57,785 bases of DNA from JAPLST01 sp964397565 (GTDB lineage: Bacteria; Auribacterota; UBA3054; JAPLST01), in assembly GCA_964397565.1 (NCBI GenBank), contig CAYNJC010000029.1:1-57785 (forward strand), in the 5' to 3' direction. The notes under the pieces were generated by a model. The model worked only from the letters and a program-made list of their open reading frames with translations, was not told the origin of the DNA and made no database searches. The position numbers were made by a program, and so were the translations under genes. Below, in pieces: positions 49,474 to 57,710 of the stretch (position 1 is the stretch's first letter; the number at the start of each line of letters is the position of its first letter).

Positions 49474-52400
49474 ATGAGAAGATTCCGGAATGCATCATTT
49501 TGCTTTTTGTGCGTGTTGTCGGTGATGGGTGGCGAAGCCGCGCTGCGTGTCGATGAGCAAGTTGAACCTGTCATTGTTAGCACGGTGCCTTCTTTGCAGT
49601 GGGATTACGCACATACCTCCAATACGGTGGTTCAGCCATATTGGGCTCTGTCCAACGCGGTCGTCTGCACAACTGATGTCGTAACTGCCGTGTGTTCAGC
49701 AGACGTGAATCGCGACGGGCGCAATGAAGTGGTCGTCTTCACTGCTTCAGGGACCAACTGGACCTATGGCACGCCGACAGATTTCACTACAAACGCCGTA
49801 CCGTGGATAGGTCCACCGGCGGTGCGTTCTGTCGACGTGGCGGATTTCAACAACGACGGCTGGCTTGACTTTGTGGTGGGCCGGGACAACCTTACCAACA
49901 TGGTCTTGTTTGGCTCGGCCTCGGGCACGAACTATTCCAGCGTATGTTTTGGCACACGTCCGCGCAGCACCGCAGTCGTCAAGGCGCGCGATATAAATCG
50001 CGATGGCTACGCGGATATTCTGGTCGTGAATGAGAGCGTTGAACGGGTGTTTGTGTACTACAACGACAGGACCGCAACCAATTGGAATGCGCGCGAAACG
50101 TTGCTTGTTGCCAGCACGGACACGCATGACATTGACGCCGCAGACCTAAATCATGACGGAATGCTCGATGTGGTTACGGTAAGCGGAAACAACTATGGCG
50201 ATTTTGTCTATCTTAATGATGCCACTGGTACGAATCTGGTGCCATATTTGGTGTTGAACGGCTATGAATCTTATGGCGTGAAACTCGGCGATGTCAACCG
50301 CGACGGCAATCAAGACATTGTCATTGCCAATAGCTTCGGGCAACACGATGTGATTCTGATTGGCGATGGCAGTGGCATCAATTTCACCCTGTACGATGCG
50401 GTGCTATCCGCCGGTGACGACAGTCGCGCGGTTCAGCTGGGCGATCTTAATCTTGATGGCAATCTAGATATCGTGATGAGTGTTGCTGATGCAGCGCCGA
50501 GCCTCGTCTATATGAGCGCGGGCAGCGGCATGGTGGCCTACACCCGGCATACAATCGCGGGAACGGTCAGCAACAGCGCTGCCGTCATCCGGGATGTGAA
50601 TGCCGATGGCGCGAACGACCTCGTACTCCTCGACACCATCGGCAACCTGTCGGTGCTTACCAATACGATTATCAACAATGGGCAGATCGTTCAGCAGTCA
50701 AAATACGGGCTGGCCGTGTATGACGTCGGCATGTGCGTCCGGTCGCAGATATGGAATAGCGGTGTTGTCAGTGGCACCCAGCACGGAGCATGGAATGGCG
50801 CGGTGGCGGTGTCCAACTGCACGCGCAGCAGCGAATATGAAGCAGCCCTCACAACGATTGGCACGGATGGCACCACCAACGAGACGTCAACCTATTACAC
50901 GTATCGCTTAAGCAATGTGTATTGCGAGTTTAGTGGTCAGCTGCGCACCTGGACCTGGGCACAAACATGCGACACGCAGGGCTGTTCGCGTCTGACCATC
51001 AGCGGAGTCGCGTCGCCCTCCATTGCCAGCATCTTGCTTACCAATACGACCTCCCGAAAATCGCTGGCGATTCCGCCGGCCATTTCGTGGTCGACCAATG
51101 TCGGCCCGGAATTCCTGCAGGATATCACCAACCGCATCTGTGTCATTGGCCGTACTGCGGCAGGCCAGATCGCTTCAGACGCATTGACCGTGATTGTGAC
51201 CAACAAGGGCGTCGCCATTGTTGCGCCGCCGAACGGCAGCTACACCAATGCGGTTACGAACCTGGTGGTCTGGACCGTACCGGTCATTGTCACCGACCCG
51301 ACATGGGTAGCTTATCGCTTCAACGCCAATGCATGGGCGGCGCCACTGAACTTGACCAGTGTCGTCGTGGCTCTCCAACTGGGCACGAATCAGTTGCAAG
51401 TTGCGTACAACACACCGCAAGGCGTCACGGAGACTTCGCAGATTGCCTATGTCATGTTGGATACCAACGCACCGACTGTGCTGCAAGTATATCCTATTAA
51501 CATGGGTGTCATTGCCACCAACCGGGCGGTCTTTGGCTATCGCGTTTACGATCCCTTGGCGGGCTGGTCAAATGAGGTGGCCAGTGGTGTGGAATGGGTC
51601 GGCTTCAGGTTCTGGCACGAGACGACTTTGTTTCAGACGACACTGTTTGGCTGGGCGGCGGCATCGAATATCATCAACCAATACGTAACATTTCCTCTGA
51701 ATCCTCTTGAGGACGGCACCAATTACTTCTGGCAGATGTTGGTGCGTGATCGCGCTGGCAACACCAATGCATCCCCGATTACCAGGTTCATTATTGCCGC
51801 CACCCGCATTTACCATATTTATCCGCAAAACGATGTCTGGCTCAATACGCCAATTGTTAATTTTCGTTGGTCTGTCCCGGTGTTTGTGCCCAGCAATGCA
51901 CAAGCGTATATTGAGCTTAACAACAATCCTTGGATGGCGACGGATAGTCTGACCAATACACTCACTTCAATTCTGCTGGGTACGAACCAATGGCGTATCA
52001 AAGTGGTGATGCCCACAAGCCAGGAATTGACCAGTGTTGCCACGCGTGTCATGCTGGACACGACACCGCCGATGGCAAGCTTGCTTGACCCGTGGAATGG
52101 CCGCTATGTCAAGCCGGGGATGCTGCAATTCTTGTATGAGGTCACAGATACGGGCAGTATCTGGCGTAGCGGCATTCAAAGTGTTCGCTTTCACTACATC
52201 GGGCCTGACCATGATTTCTGGTATGGGATAACGACATGGGTGGATGCGCCTGCAACCAGCGTGTATGCGACATTTCCCTACAATCCATTTACGAATGAAA
52301 CAGCGCTGGTCTACAACTGGCAGTTGGAAGTCACTGACTGGGCCGGCAACGTGATTACGACTGGCTATTCCACCTTCGGCGTGGACGCAACGCCGCCATC

Positions 52401-54189
52401 CATCGCCATCATGGAGCCCTATGCCGGCATGACGTTCACCACCAACATCCGGACGTTTGTTGTCACGGGTGTTGCGGCAGACATGCACGGCGATCTCAGT
52501 GTCATCCTTTGGGCGAATCAAACCGCCGCCAGCAGCGGAATTGCCACCGGGCTTTCAGCGTGGACAACATTGGCGAACAACATGAGTCTAGCTGAGGGCA
52601 CCAACGTCCTTGTCTTTACCGCGTACGACACCGCCGGCAACTTTAACAGCGATACCATGCTGGCTGTGCTTGATCTCTCACCGCCGCTCATTTGGTTCAC
52701 ATATCCAGCGGGTGGCGGATTGCTGCTTGCGGATGGCTATGATTTTGATCTGCAAGGCATCATCCGTGATGTCTACGCACCCGTTGCGGCTGCTTCATGG
52801 AGCAATGTGGACAGTCTGGCGCAAGGGAACCTGACGCTGGTGTCCAATGCCTGGTCCGTGCCGGGTGTCGCGCTGGCCTTGCCCTATGGCGTGACCAATA
52901 CGATTCTCGTGGCGGCACAAGATATCTACGGCTGGTCCACCAGCGCGACGGTCAAAGTTGTCTTGGTCACCGGCACCAATTCAATTCCCATTCTGGCCAA
53001 CTGGCCGCAACAGATCGGGTTGTATCAGACCGGTTTTCTTGAGATTGCCACCTGCAGCAACGAGGAATACACTCTGCGGTTTGGTCCCGATCCGGGCGTT
53101 GAACTTGCCGCATGGCGCGCCACGAGTGATTACTCGATGGTTGCCTTCACTTTTGCCAATCAAGGCCTGGCCGCCGGCGTGATGCCCTTGCTGCGCCTCA
53201 TCAGCCTGAGTAATGGCAATGTCGCCACTATGCCGCGCCCGTTTGCACTGGTGAACGAGTGGGCGCTCGATGCGACGGGACGAACACCGTTGCGCGAAGA
53301 CGGCAACGAGATATACTGCCGTATTAACGCCAAGCCGCAACCAGCCATCACTATCCAAGGCAAGAGTATCTTCATAAGCGGACTCATCTCACCCGCCAAG
53401 ATATTTGTCAGGGTTACTTCCAAGATGGGGGGCGATGGTCACACCACGATTCCTTACATTGAGGCCGACGGGCCCATCCATATTATCAAGACCAAAGACT
53501 GTTCCGTTGATGAGATTCACGCCGCCGGCGGCGTGCGCTCGATTCAGTTTGACGGCGGCAGCTTGGGGTACCGGCACGACAAGCGCGCGCGGGTGTGCCA
53601 CGGCTTGGCCTGTGGTGACACCGTGCTGAGTGTGGGCCTGCGGGACGTGAAAGTCAAGAGATGGCAGGGCGAATACGGCGAGATTCTTGGCCGTATCATT
53701 GCGCCAGCCAGCTTCAACGGCAAAGGGGTGAAGCTGATTGCCGCCGAGGGCACGATTCAAGGCGTGTTTGTGGCAGACTGGTTTAACGAACTGATTGCCT
53801 ATGCCATCGAAGATAGCTGGGTATTTGCCACCAATGTTGGCGTGAGAGGTTACGCGATTGACTCAGTCAAAGCCGCATATCTTCGCGATAGCGGACTGAC
53901 GGGAACTACCAATACATATCTGGCCCAACAAGTATTTGTGGCCGGCATGGATCCCGGAGCATTCTGGCGCGCGGCACAGGCAAGCAACAGCTTCGCGGGC
54001 ATCGTGCCGCAAGGTGTGATTCGCAGGGTTAGTGGCAAGCCAGGCTGCGTCCAATCCCACGGCGTTTATATTATTGGAACGCCAACCAAGCCGGTCATCG
54101 TGCCTAACGCGGTTGATCGCCAAAAGGAATACTGGTTCATAAACGGTAATCAAGCACCGACACCGTGGAACGGGAAGACTATCCCCTGA
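49474..54189 (+). CDS. Very large secreted FG-GAP and Ig-like repeat protein
   Basis: The 1571-aa product has a signal peptide (about residues 1-23) and a beta-propeller-like block (about 60-390) with at least seven D-x-N-x-D-G calcium-type loops, for example DVNRDGRNE, DFNNDGWLD and DLNLDGNLD, as in FG-GAP/VCBS repeats. Then come about six Ig-like units, several opening with D-x-x-P-P (DTTPPMAS, DATPPSIA), and a C-terminal domain (about 1290-1571) without known motif and without PEP-CTERM tail. It is likely an extracellular adhesin or binding protein. AAAGG lies 8 nt before the ATG. Composition is AT-richer than housekeeping genes. Confidence 0.82.
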   Translation: MRRFRNASFCFLCVLSVMGGEAALRVDEQVEPVIVSTVPSLQWDYAHTSNTVVQPYWALSNAVVCTTDVVTAVCSADVNRDGRNEVVVFTASGTNWTYGTPTDFTTNAVPWIGPPAVRSVDVADFNNDGWLDFVVGRDNLTNMVLFGSASGTNYSSVCFGTRPRSTAVVKARDINRDGYADILVVNESVERVFVYYNDRTATNWNARETLLVASTDTHDIDAADLNHDGMLDVVTVSGNNYGDFVYLNDATGTNLVPYLVLNGYESYGVKLGDVNRDGNQDIVIANSFGQHDVILIGDGSGINFTLYDAVLSAGDDSRAVQLGDLNLDGNLDIVMSVADAAPSLVYMSAGSGMVAYTRHTIAGTVSNSAAVIRDVNADGANDLVLLDTIGNLSVLTNTIINNGQIVQQSKYGLAVYDVGMCVRSQIWNSGVVSGTQHGAWNGAVAVSNCTRSSEYEAALTTIGTDGTTNETSTYYTYRLSNVYCEFSGQLRTWTWAQTCDTQGCSRLTISGVASPSIASILLTNTTSRKSLAIPPAISWSTNVGPEFLQDITNRICVIGRTAAGQIASDALTVIVTNKGVAIVAPPNGSYTNAVTNLVVWTVPVIVTDPTWVAYRFNANAWAAPLNLTSVVVALQLGTNQLQVAYNTPQGVTETSQIAYVMLDTNAPTVLQVYPINMGVIATNRAVFGYRVYDPLAGWSNEVASGVEWVGFRFWHETTLFQTTLFGWAAASNIINQYVTFPLNPLEDGTNYFWQMLVRDRAGNTNASPITRFIIAATRIYHIYPQNDVWLNTPIVNFRWSVPVFVPSNAQAYIELNNNPWMATDSLTNTLTSILLGTNQWRIKVVMPTSQELTSVATRVMLDTTPPMASLLDPWNGRYVKPGMLQFLYEVTDTGSIWRSGIQSVRFHYIGPDHDFWYGITTWVDAPATSVYATFPYNPFTNETALVYNWQLEVTDWAGNVITTGYSTFGVDATPPSIAIMEPYAGMTFTTNIRTFVVTGVAADMHGDLSVILWANQTAASSGIATGLSAWTTLANNMSLAEGTNVLVFTAYDTAGNFNSDTMLAVLDLSPPLIWFTYPAGGGLLLADGYDFDLQGIIRDVYAPVAAASWSNVDSLAQGNLTLVSNAWSVPGVALALPYGVTNTILVAAQDIYGWSTSATVKVVLVTGTNSIPILANWPQQIGLYQTGFLEIATCSNEEYTLRFGPDPGVELAAWRATSDYSMVAFTFANQGLAAGVMPLLRLISLSNGNVATMPRPFALVNEWALDATGRTPLREDGNEIYCRINAKPQPAITIQGKSIFISGLISPAKIFVRVTSKMGGDGHTTIPYIEADGPIHIIKTKDCSVDEIHAAGGVRSIQFDGGSLGYRHDKRARVCHGLACGDTVLSVGLRDVKVKRWQGEYGEILGRIIAPASFNGKGVKLIAAEGTIQGVFVADWFNELIAYAIEDSWVFATNVGVRGYAIDSVKAAYLRDSGLTGTTNTYLAQQVFVAGMDPGAFWRAAQASNSFAGIVPQGVIRRVSGKPGCVQSHGVYIIGTPTKPVIVPNAVDRQKEYWFINGNQAPTPWNGKTIP

Positions 54190-54249
54190 TAAGTCTTGCG
54201 TTCTGTCTGACATAATCCGCAGGTGTTTCCTGCAATGCGGAGGTGACGT

Positions 54250-55161
54250 ATGACATTCGGAAGAATAGTTTTGCTCTTGTCGCTGTGTTGTTTGTTCGTG
54301 TCAGCCGCTGACAAGTATGAGCCAGACGACAGCTTTGATACGGCAAAGACAATCAACATTGGCGAGACACAACAGCGCTCGATTGATCCAGTCGGCGACA
54401 AAGACTACATCATGTTCAACGTCGCAACTGCGGGCTACTGCGCCATTGAATCATGGGGCGCCGCTGCGTACGATAATTATATGTATCTCTATGATTCAAA
54501 CAAGTACCTGATCGCCAGCGATGACGACAGCGGTAGCGGCGCGTTTGCGATGATTACGCGCCAACTGAGCGCGGGAACTTATTGGATAGGGCTGGAAGAC
54601 TACGGCAACAATAATGCTATTTTATCATACTTTGTTCGCGTCTGGAAGGAGACGCAGGTTTCTCTACAGTGTACCAAGCTCAGCTTCAAGCGCTATCTCA
54701 GCGGCAAACAATATCCGCGGCACAAATGGAAACTGGGCTTGCGGGCCGCCAACGTCAATCTTGAATCGCTGCGCGACGTGCAACTGTATGTCGCAATCTA
54801 CAATAGTAATAACTACTCTAGTTATTCACTGCCACTGCCGTATGGTCGCTTCATGGAGTACGGCCGGCGCGACATGTCACTGAGATGCGCAACCATGTTC
54901 GACGTGTTGCAGGTCAAATTGACCAAGGGGCATTTGACTCTGTATGAGCGCATGAGCGACACCAGTCTGGGCGGTGTCAGCGCGCCCGATTATGTATTTT
55001 GCATGACAGACTACAAGCACAGCCCCATCGCAAACCTGACCATCCACATTGAAGCCCGGCGCGCCGGCATTCGTGTCTTGTATGGTGATTGTGCGGTGCA
55101 AGTCCGGGCAAAATACGCGCGGACCGCAATCACAGCCAGTGCGCGCAAAAATCTGCCGTAA
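54250..55161 (+). CDS. Secreted PPC-domain protein
   Basis: The 303-aa product has a signal peptide (about residues 1-18), then a bacterial pre-peptidase C-terminal (PPC) domain (about 20-135) that opens YEPDDSFDTA and holds DKDYIMFNV and GTYWIGLEDYG. An unrecognised beta-rich domain of about 165 residues completes it. PPC domains usually accompany secreted proteases, but no protease domain is present. GGAGGTGA with ideal spacing precedes the ATG. It follows the 1571-aa protein by 60 nt and is probably co-transcribed. Confidence 0.82.
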   Translation: MTFGRIVLLLSLCCLFVSAADKYEPDDSFDTAKTINIGETQQRSIDPVGDKDYIMFNVATAGYCAIESWGAAAYDNYMYLYDSNKYLIASDDDSGSGAFAMITRQLSAGTYWIGLEDYGNNNAILSYFVRVWKETQVSLQCTKLSFKRYLSGKQYPRHKWKLGLRAANVNLESLRDVQLYVAIYNSNNYSSYSLPLPYGRFMEYGRRDMSLRCATMFDVLQVKLTKGHLTLYERMSDTSLGGVSAPDYVFCMTDYKHSPIANLTIHIEARRAGIRVLYGDCAVQVRAKYARTAITASARKNLP

Positions 55162-55327
55162 GCAAAGGGTTCGATTGAAGGTCGATTGGGTCTAACCACG
55201 GCAAATAGCGATTGGAAACAGACCACGGCAAGTCGCTCGAAAGAAATACTATATGCTGAAGAAGGAGCTGTTTTTTAGCCTTAAAGCCGCGATCTGCACA
55301 GCAAAAATCTCTGCCGGATGCATTGGC

Positions 55328-55354
55328 GATCCGTGCCATCCGTGTGATCCGTGG
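55328..55354. repeat. Nonamer repeat GATCCGTGN, three copies
   Basis: Three 9-bp units (GATCCGTGC, CATCCGTGT, GATCCGTGG) lie in the 263-bp gap between two convergent transcription units, which holds no gene. Confidence 0.8.
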
Positions 55355-55424
55355 TCAAACTGCGGCTACAGTGGCGGGCGGGGCCAGCCGTCGGGTTGGT
55401 TCAACAGTGGCGGCGCGGGTGCAA

Positions 55425-55682
55425 TCATCGGTAGATGTCTTTCCGGTGACCTACGGCGAACACCACCACCACCAGCACGTCATCGTCAATGGTGTAGAGG
55501 ATGCGGTAGTCGCCCTGCCGTACGCGATAGTGCTCGAGTCCCGAGAGCTTTTTGGCTTGTGGCGGGCGCGGATTATCGCGCAAGGCTTGTAGGGCCGCAA
55601 TGATTCTCTGAAGGTCTTTTTTGGGGATTGCTGCAAAGTCCTTCAGCACGCTTTTCTTCAATTCAACGCTATATTTTCCCAT
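55425..55682 (-). CDS. RelE/ParE-family toxin
   Basis: The 85-aa product has the RelE fold pattern: two N-terminal helices (KKSVLKDFAAIPKKDLQRII), then KKLSGLEHYRVRQGDYRILYTIDDD and a C-terminal VGHRKDIYR with the basic and Tyr residues of mRNA-cleaving RelE toxins. An upstream reading from 55730 is less likely because MGKYSVEL is a typical start. It overlaps the antitoxin gene by 14 nt and would be translated with it. Confidence 0.92.
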   Translation of the reverse strand: MGKYSVELKKSVLKDFAAIPKKDLQRIIAALQALRDNPRPPQAKKLSGLEHYRVRQGDYRILYTIDDDVLVVVVFAVGHRKDIYR

Positions 55683-55902
55683 TTCGTTGCAACTCCTTGA
55701 GCGCGGTTTCAAAGGAAATGGTGGGTTCATGTGCCCTTTTCTTTAAGACATCCAAGTCGTCCAGGTCTTCGCGCAGCGCGGTTGCCACCGCGTCATTGAC
55801 CAAGGTTGAGACGCTCCGCGCCGTCTCAACTGATTTCAAGCGCAAGACTCGGTGCACGGATGGGTCAAAATAGATCGTTGCTCGTTTCACCGCGATGCTC
55901 AT
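55669..55902 (-). CDS. Ribbon-helix-helix antitoxin
   Basis: The 77-aa product starts with a ribbon-helix-helix DNA-binding region (VKRATIYFDPSVHRVLRLKS, then S-V-S-T-L-V-N-D-A-V) and ends in an acidic, helical tail that would cover the toxin. It is the first gene of the pair, with AGGAG 7 nt before the ATG. The complex should repress its own promoter. Confidence 0.9.
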   Translation of the reverse strand: MSIAVKRATIYFDPSVHRVLRLKSVETARSVSTLVNDAVATALREDLDDLDVLKKRAHEPTISFETALKELQRNGKI

Positions 55903-55926
55903 AATTGTGCTCCTGTGTTGGCTAAC

Positions 55927-55955
55927 AGTATAGTGTTATAACGTCATGTTGTCAA
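55927..55955 (-). promoter_or_regulatory. Toxin-antitoxin promoter and operator
   Basis: TTGACA (55950-55955), a 17-bp spacer and TATACT (55927-55932) precede the antitoxin. The spacer holds the perfect palindrome GTTATAAC (55935-55942), a plausible operator. Confidence 0.85.
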
Positions 55956-56310
55956 GTGGTCACACTGCTGCTGCCATGGCCGGCGGAGCATATTGTATGT
56001 TGAATAAGAAATGCTGAACGATAACGTGCAGAAGCCGCGCCGATCCACGCCGCTGGCGGGACTAGCCAAGGCAGCGCCAAGCAGGCGGCGCAGCTACAAC
56101 TGGCGGAACGGCGGCAGATTCGCGGCACAGAGGCCGCTCCCATGCCGCCGTTGGCGGTACTGGCCAAGCCAGCGGCAGAGGTGCGTCGGTGATCGGTGGG
56201 CAATCTCTGACAATCAGCATCCACTATCAAGTATCCAGCATCAGCTATTCACTTGTTCGCGTCTTTGCGCCTTTGCGTTGAAATCGTGCTGTGCCGCCAG
56301 TGCGCTGCGC
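55956..56310. other. Repeat-rich intergenic region
   Basis: It contains a family A hairpin repeat (56108-56180) preceded by a diverged relative (about 56050-56080), degenerate heptamers TATCAAG/TATCCAG/CATCAGC (56224-56244) and a GTCTTTGCGC/CTTTGCG run (56261-56278). No gene is seen. Confidence 0.7.
56108..56180. repeat. Dispersed hairpin repeat, family A, copy 2
   Basis: It carries the same three hairpins as 6884-6968 in the same order with few changes (for example CCGCC-GTT-GGCGG followed by CTGGC-CAA-GCCAG). Confidence 0.88.
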
Positions 56311-56607
56311 TCAGGTGCTGGGCAACAGAATCACAATGGCAAAGCAGATGAAAATGGCGGCCGCGAGTAGGACCCCCACCACGCGCGCCACCCCGGCGGA
56401 CAGCACTCCGCGGTTAATGCGCGCACAGGCGGACGCGTAGGCAACCCAGAGGATCGGCAGGGCGAACAGCCACACATAATAGTGGTCGAGGAACGCGGCA
56501 AAGGGCGGCGGCGGCGCGGGGTTGCTGGTGGCATGCAGCAGGATCTTCAGCGCCATAATGCCGAGCGACAGAAACGCGAACTGTGTCAGACTGATGACCG
56601 TGATCAT
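56311..56607 (-). CDS. Small three-span membrane protein, unknown function
   Basis: The 98-aa product has hydrophobic segments at about residues 4-25, 43-60 and 72-95, separated by a proline-rich loop (N-P-A-P-P-P-P) and a basic loop. No family is recognised. There is no clear ribosome site, but a TGCTATAAT extended -10 lies about 110 nt upstream. Confidence 0.55.
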   Translation of the reverse strand: MITVISLTQFAFLSLGIMALKILLHATSNPAPPPPFAAFLDHYYVWLFALPILWVAYASACARINRGVLSAGVARVVGVLLAAAIFICFAIVILLPST

Positions 56608-56908
56608 ACGTGCCGTTGTGGTTCGCCAGAGGGTGGTGATGAGCGGTGACCAACACTACCGGCATGCCGTGTGCGCGCCGCCGTGGCGTGGCCGCCTGCT
56701 CGACCGATGCTGAGATTATAGCATAAACGGCTCATATGCAGTTGCGAATCTCTCAATTAAAACGCAACGTATGAGAGGGGGCCCGCGCGGCTTTTTTAGC
56801 GCTGCTGATCGCGCGGATGCGCGCCCTGCGTTCTTTGAGGGTGTGCGGCTTGCCGCTGTAAAATAAGGTCTTGGCATAGACGGCGCGGGCGGCGCGGCCA
56901 GCGTGAAA
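56608..56908. other. Gap between truA and the small membrane gene
   Basis: The only sites seen are an extended -10 on the - strand (56715-56723) and, on the - strand after the truA stop, an open continuation of the truA frame of about 48 codons, Lys/Arg-rich. No separate gene can be supported. Confidence 0.5.
56715..56723 (-). promoter_or_regulatory. Extended -10 promoter TGCTATAAT
   Basis: A TG-n-TATAAT box on the - strand faces the small membrane protein gene. No -35 is evident, as is allowed for extended -10 promoters. Confidence 0.5.
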
Positions 56909-57670
56909 TCACTCCGGCAGGCGTGGTTCGGCCGGTGCGTAGAACACGCGCATGAGCGTCAGACCATGCGGCGGCGCCACTTCCGAGCGCCGCGCCGTCG
57001 GCGCCCCCACCAACAGCGCCGGCACATCTTCACTGCGCACATGCCCGCGCCCGACCGCCACCAGCAAGCCCACCAGCGAACGGACCAGCTTGTACATAAA
57101 ACTGCAGCCGAGCACATCCAGGACTAGTTCTTCAGCATGCGGCGTCACGTGCACGGCAAAAATCTCGCGCACGGTTGTTTCATGCTCCTTGCCGGACTGC
57201 ACGTGCAGGCCGCGAAAATCATGCGAGCCAACCAGCAGCGCTGCCGCCGCTTGCATGGCCGCCAGATCGAGCGGGCGGGCATACCACCAGTGCAGATGCC
57301 GCGTCAACGGATCGTCCACCGCTGCGGTACAAATGCGATATTGGTAATGCTTGCCGCACGCCGCCTGGCTGCGAAAGGTTTCGTCCACATCGCGCAGGGC
57401 CACAATTGCGACATCGTCCGGCAGGCGGCTGTTGAGCGCGCCGTGCAGATTCTGCGCCGGCCAGGCGCACGTGGTAATGAAGTTGGCCGCTTGCCCGCGT
57501 GCGTGCACCTTTGCGTCCGTGCGACTGGCGGCGGTCAACAGCACGGGGTGGTGCAGCAGCGCGGCGCATGCCTCGGTCAGCACGCCCTGCACGGTGCGCA
57601 CGCCCGCCTGGGCTTGCCAGCCGTGAAAGTTTGTGCCGTCATAGGCAATGATCAATTGCACATTGCGCAT
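56909..57670 (-). CDS. truA: tRNA pseudouridine synthase TruA
   Basis: TruA makes pseudouridine at positions 38-40 of tRNA anticodon arms. The 253-aa product has AYDGTNFHGWQ at the N-terminus, the catalytic Asp in the ASRTDAKVHARGQ motif near residue 52, and the F-R-x-x-A-C-G-K-H-Y-Q-Y segment. Length is typical. ATG 57670 is used because TATACT lies only 6 nt upstream, implying a leaderless mRNA; the longer reading from 57715 would need transcription from further out. Confidence 0.95.
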   Translation of the reverse strand: MRNVQLIIAYDGTNFHGWQAQAGVRTVQGVLTEACAALLHHPVLLTAASRTDAKVHARGQAANFITTCAWPAQNLHGALNSRLPDDVAIVALRDVDETFRSQAACGKHYQYRICTAAVDDPLTRHLHWWYARPLDLAAMQAAAALLVGSHDFRGLHVQSGKEHETTVREIFAVHVTPHAEELVLDVLGCSFMYKLVRSLVGLLVAVGRGHVRSEDVPALLVGAPTARRSEVAPPHGLTLMRVFYAPAEPRLPE

Positions 57671-57676
57671 GGCAGT

Positions 57677-57682
57677 AGTATA
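57677..57682 (-). promoter_or_regulatory. -10 box for a leaderless truA mRNA
   Basis: TATACT on the - strand ends 6 nt before the truA ATG. The -35 region is weak and overlaps a family B palindrome. Confidence 0.55.
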
Positions 57683-57687
57683 CAATA

Positions 57688-57710
57688 AATTCTCGCGCGG
57701 CGAGAGAATT
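57688..57710. repeat. Dispersed palindrome, family B, copy 5
   Basis: AATTCTC and GAGAATT are perfect arms around a GC-rich centre, placed at the -35 position of truA. Confidence 0.8.
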
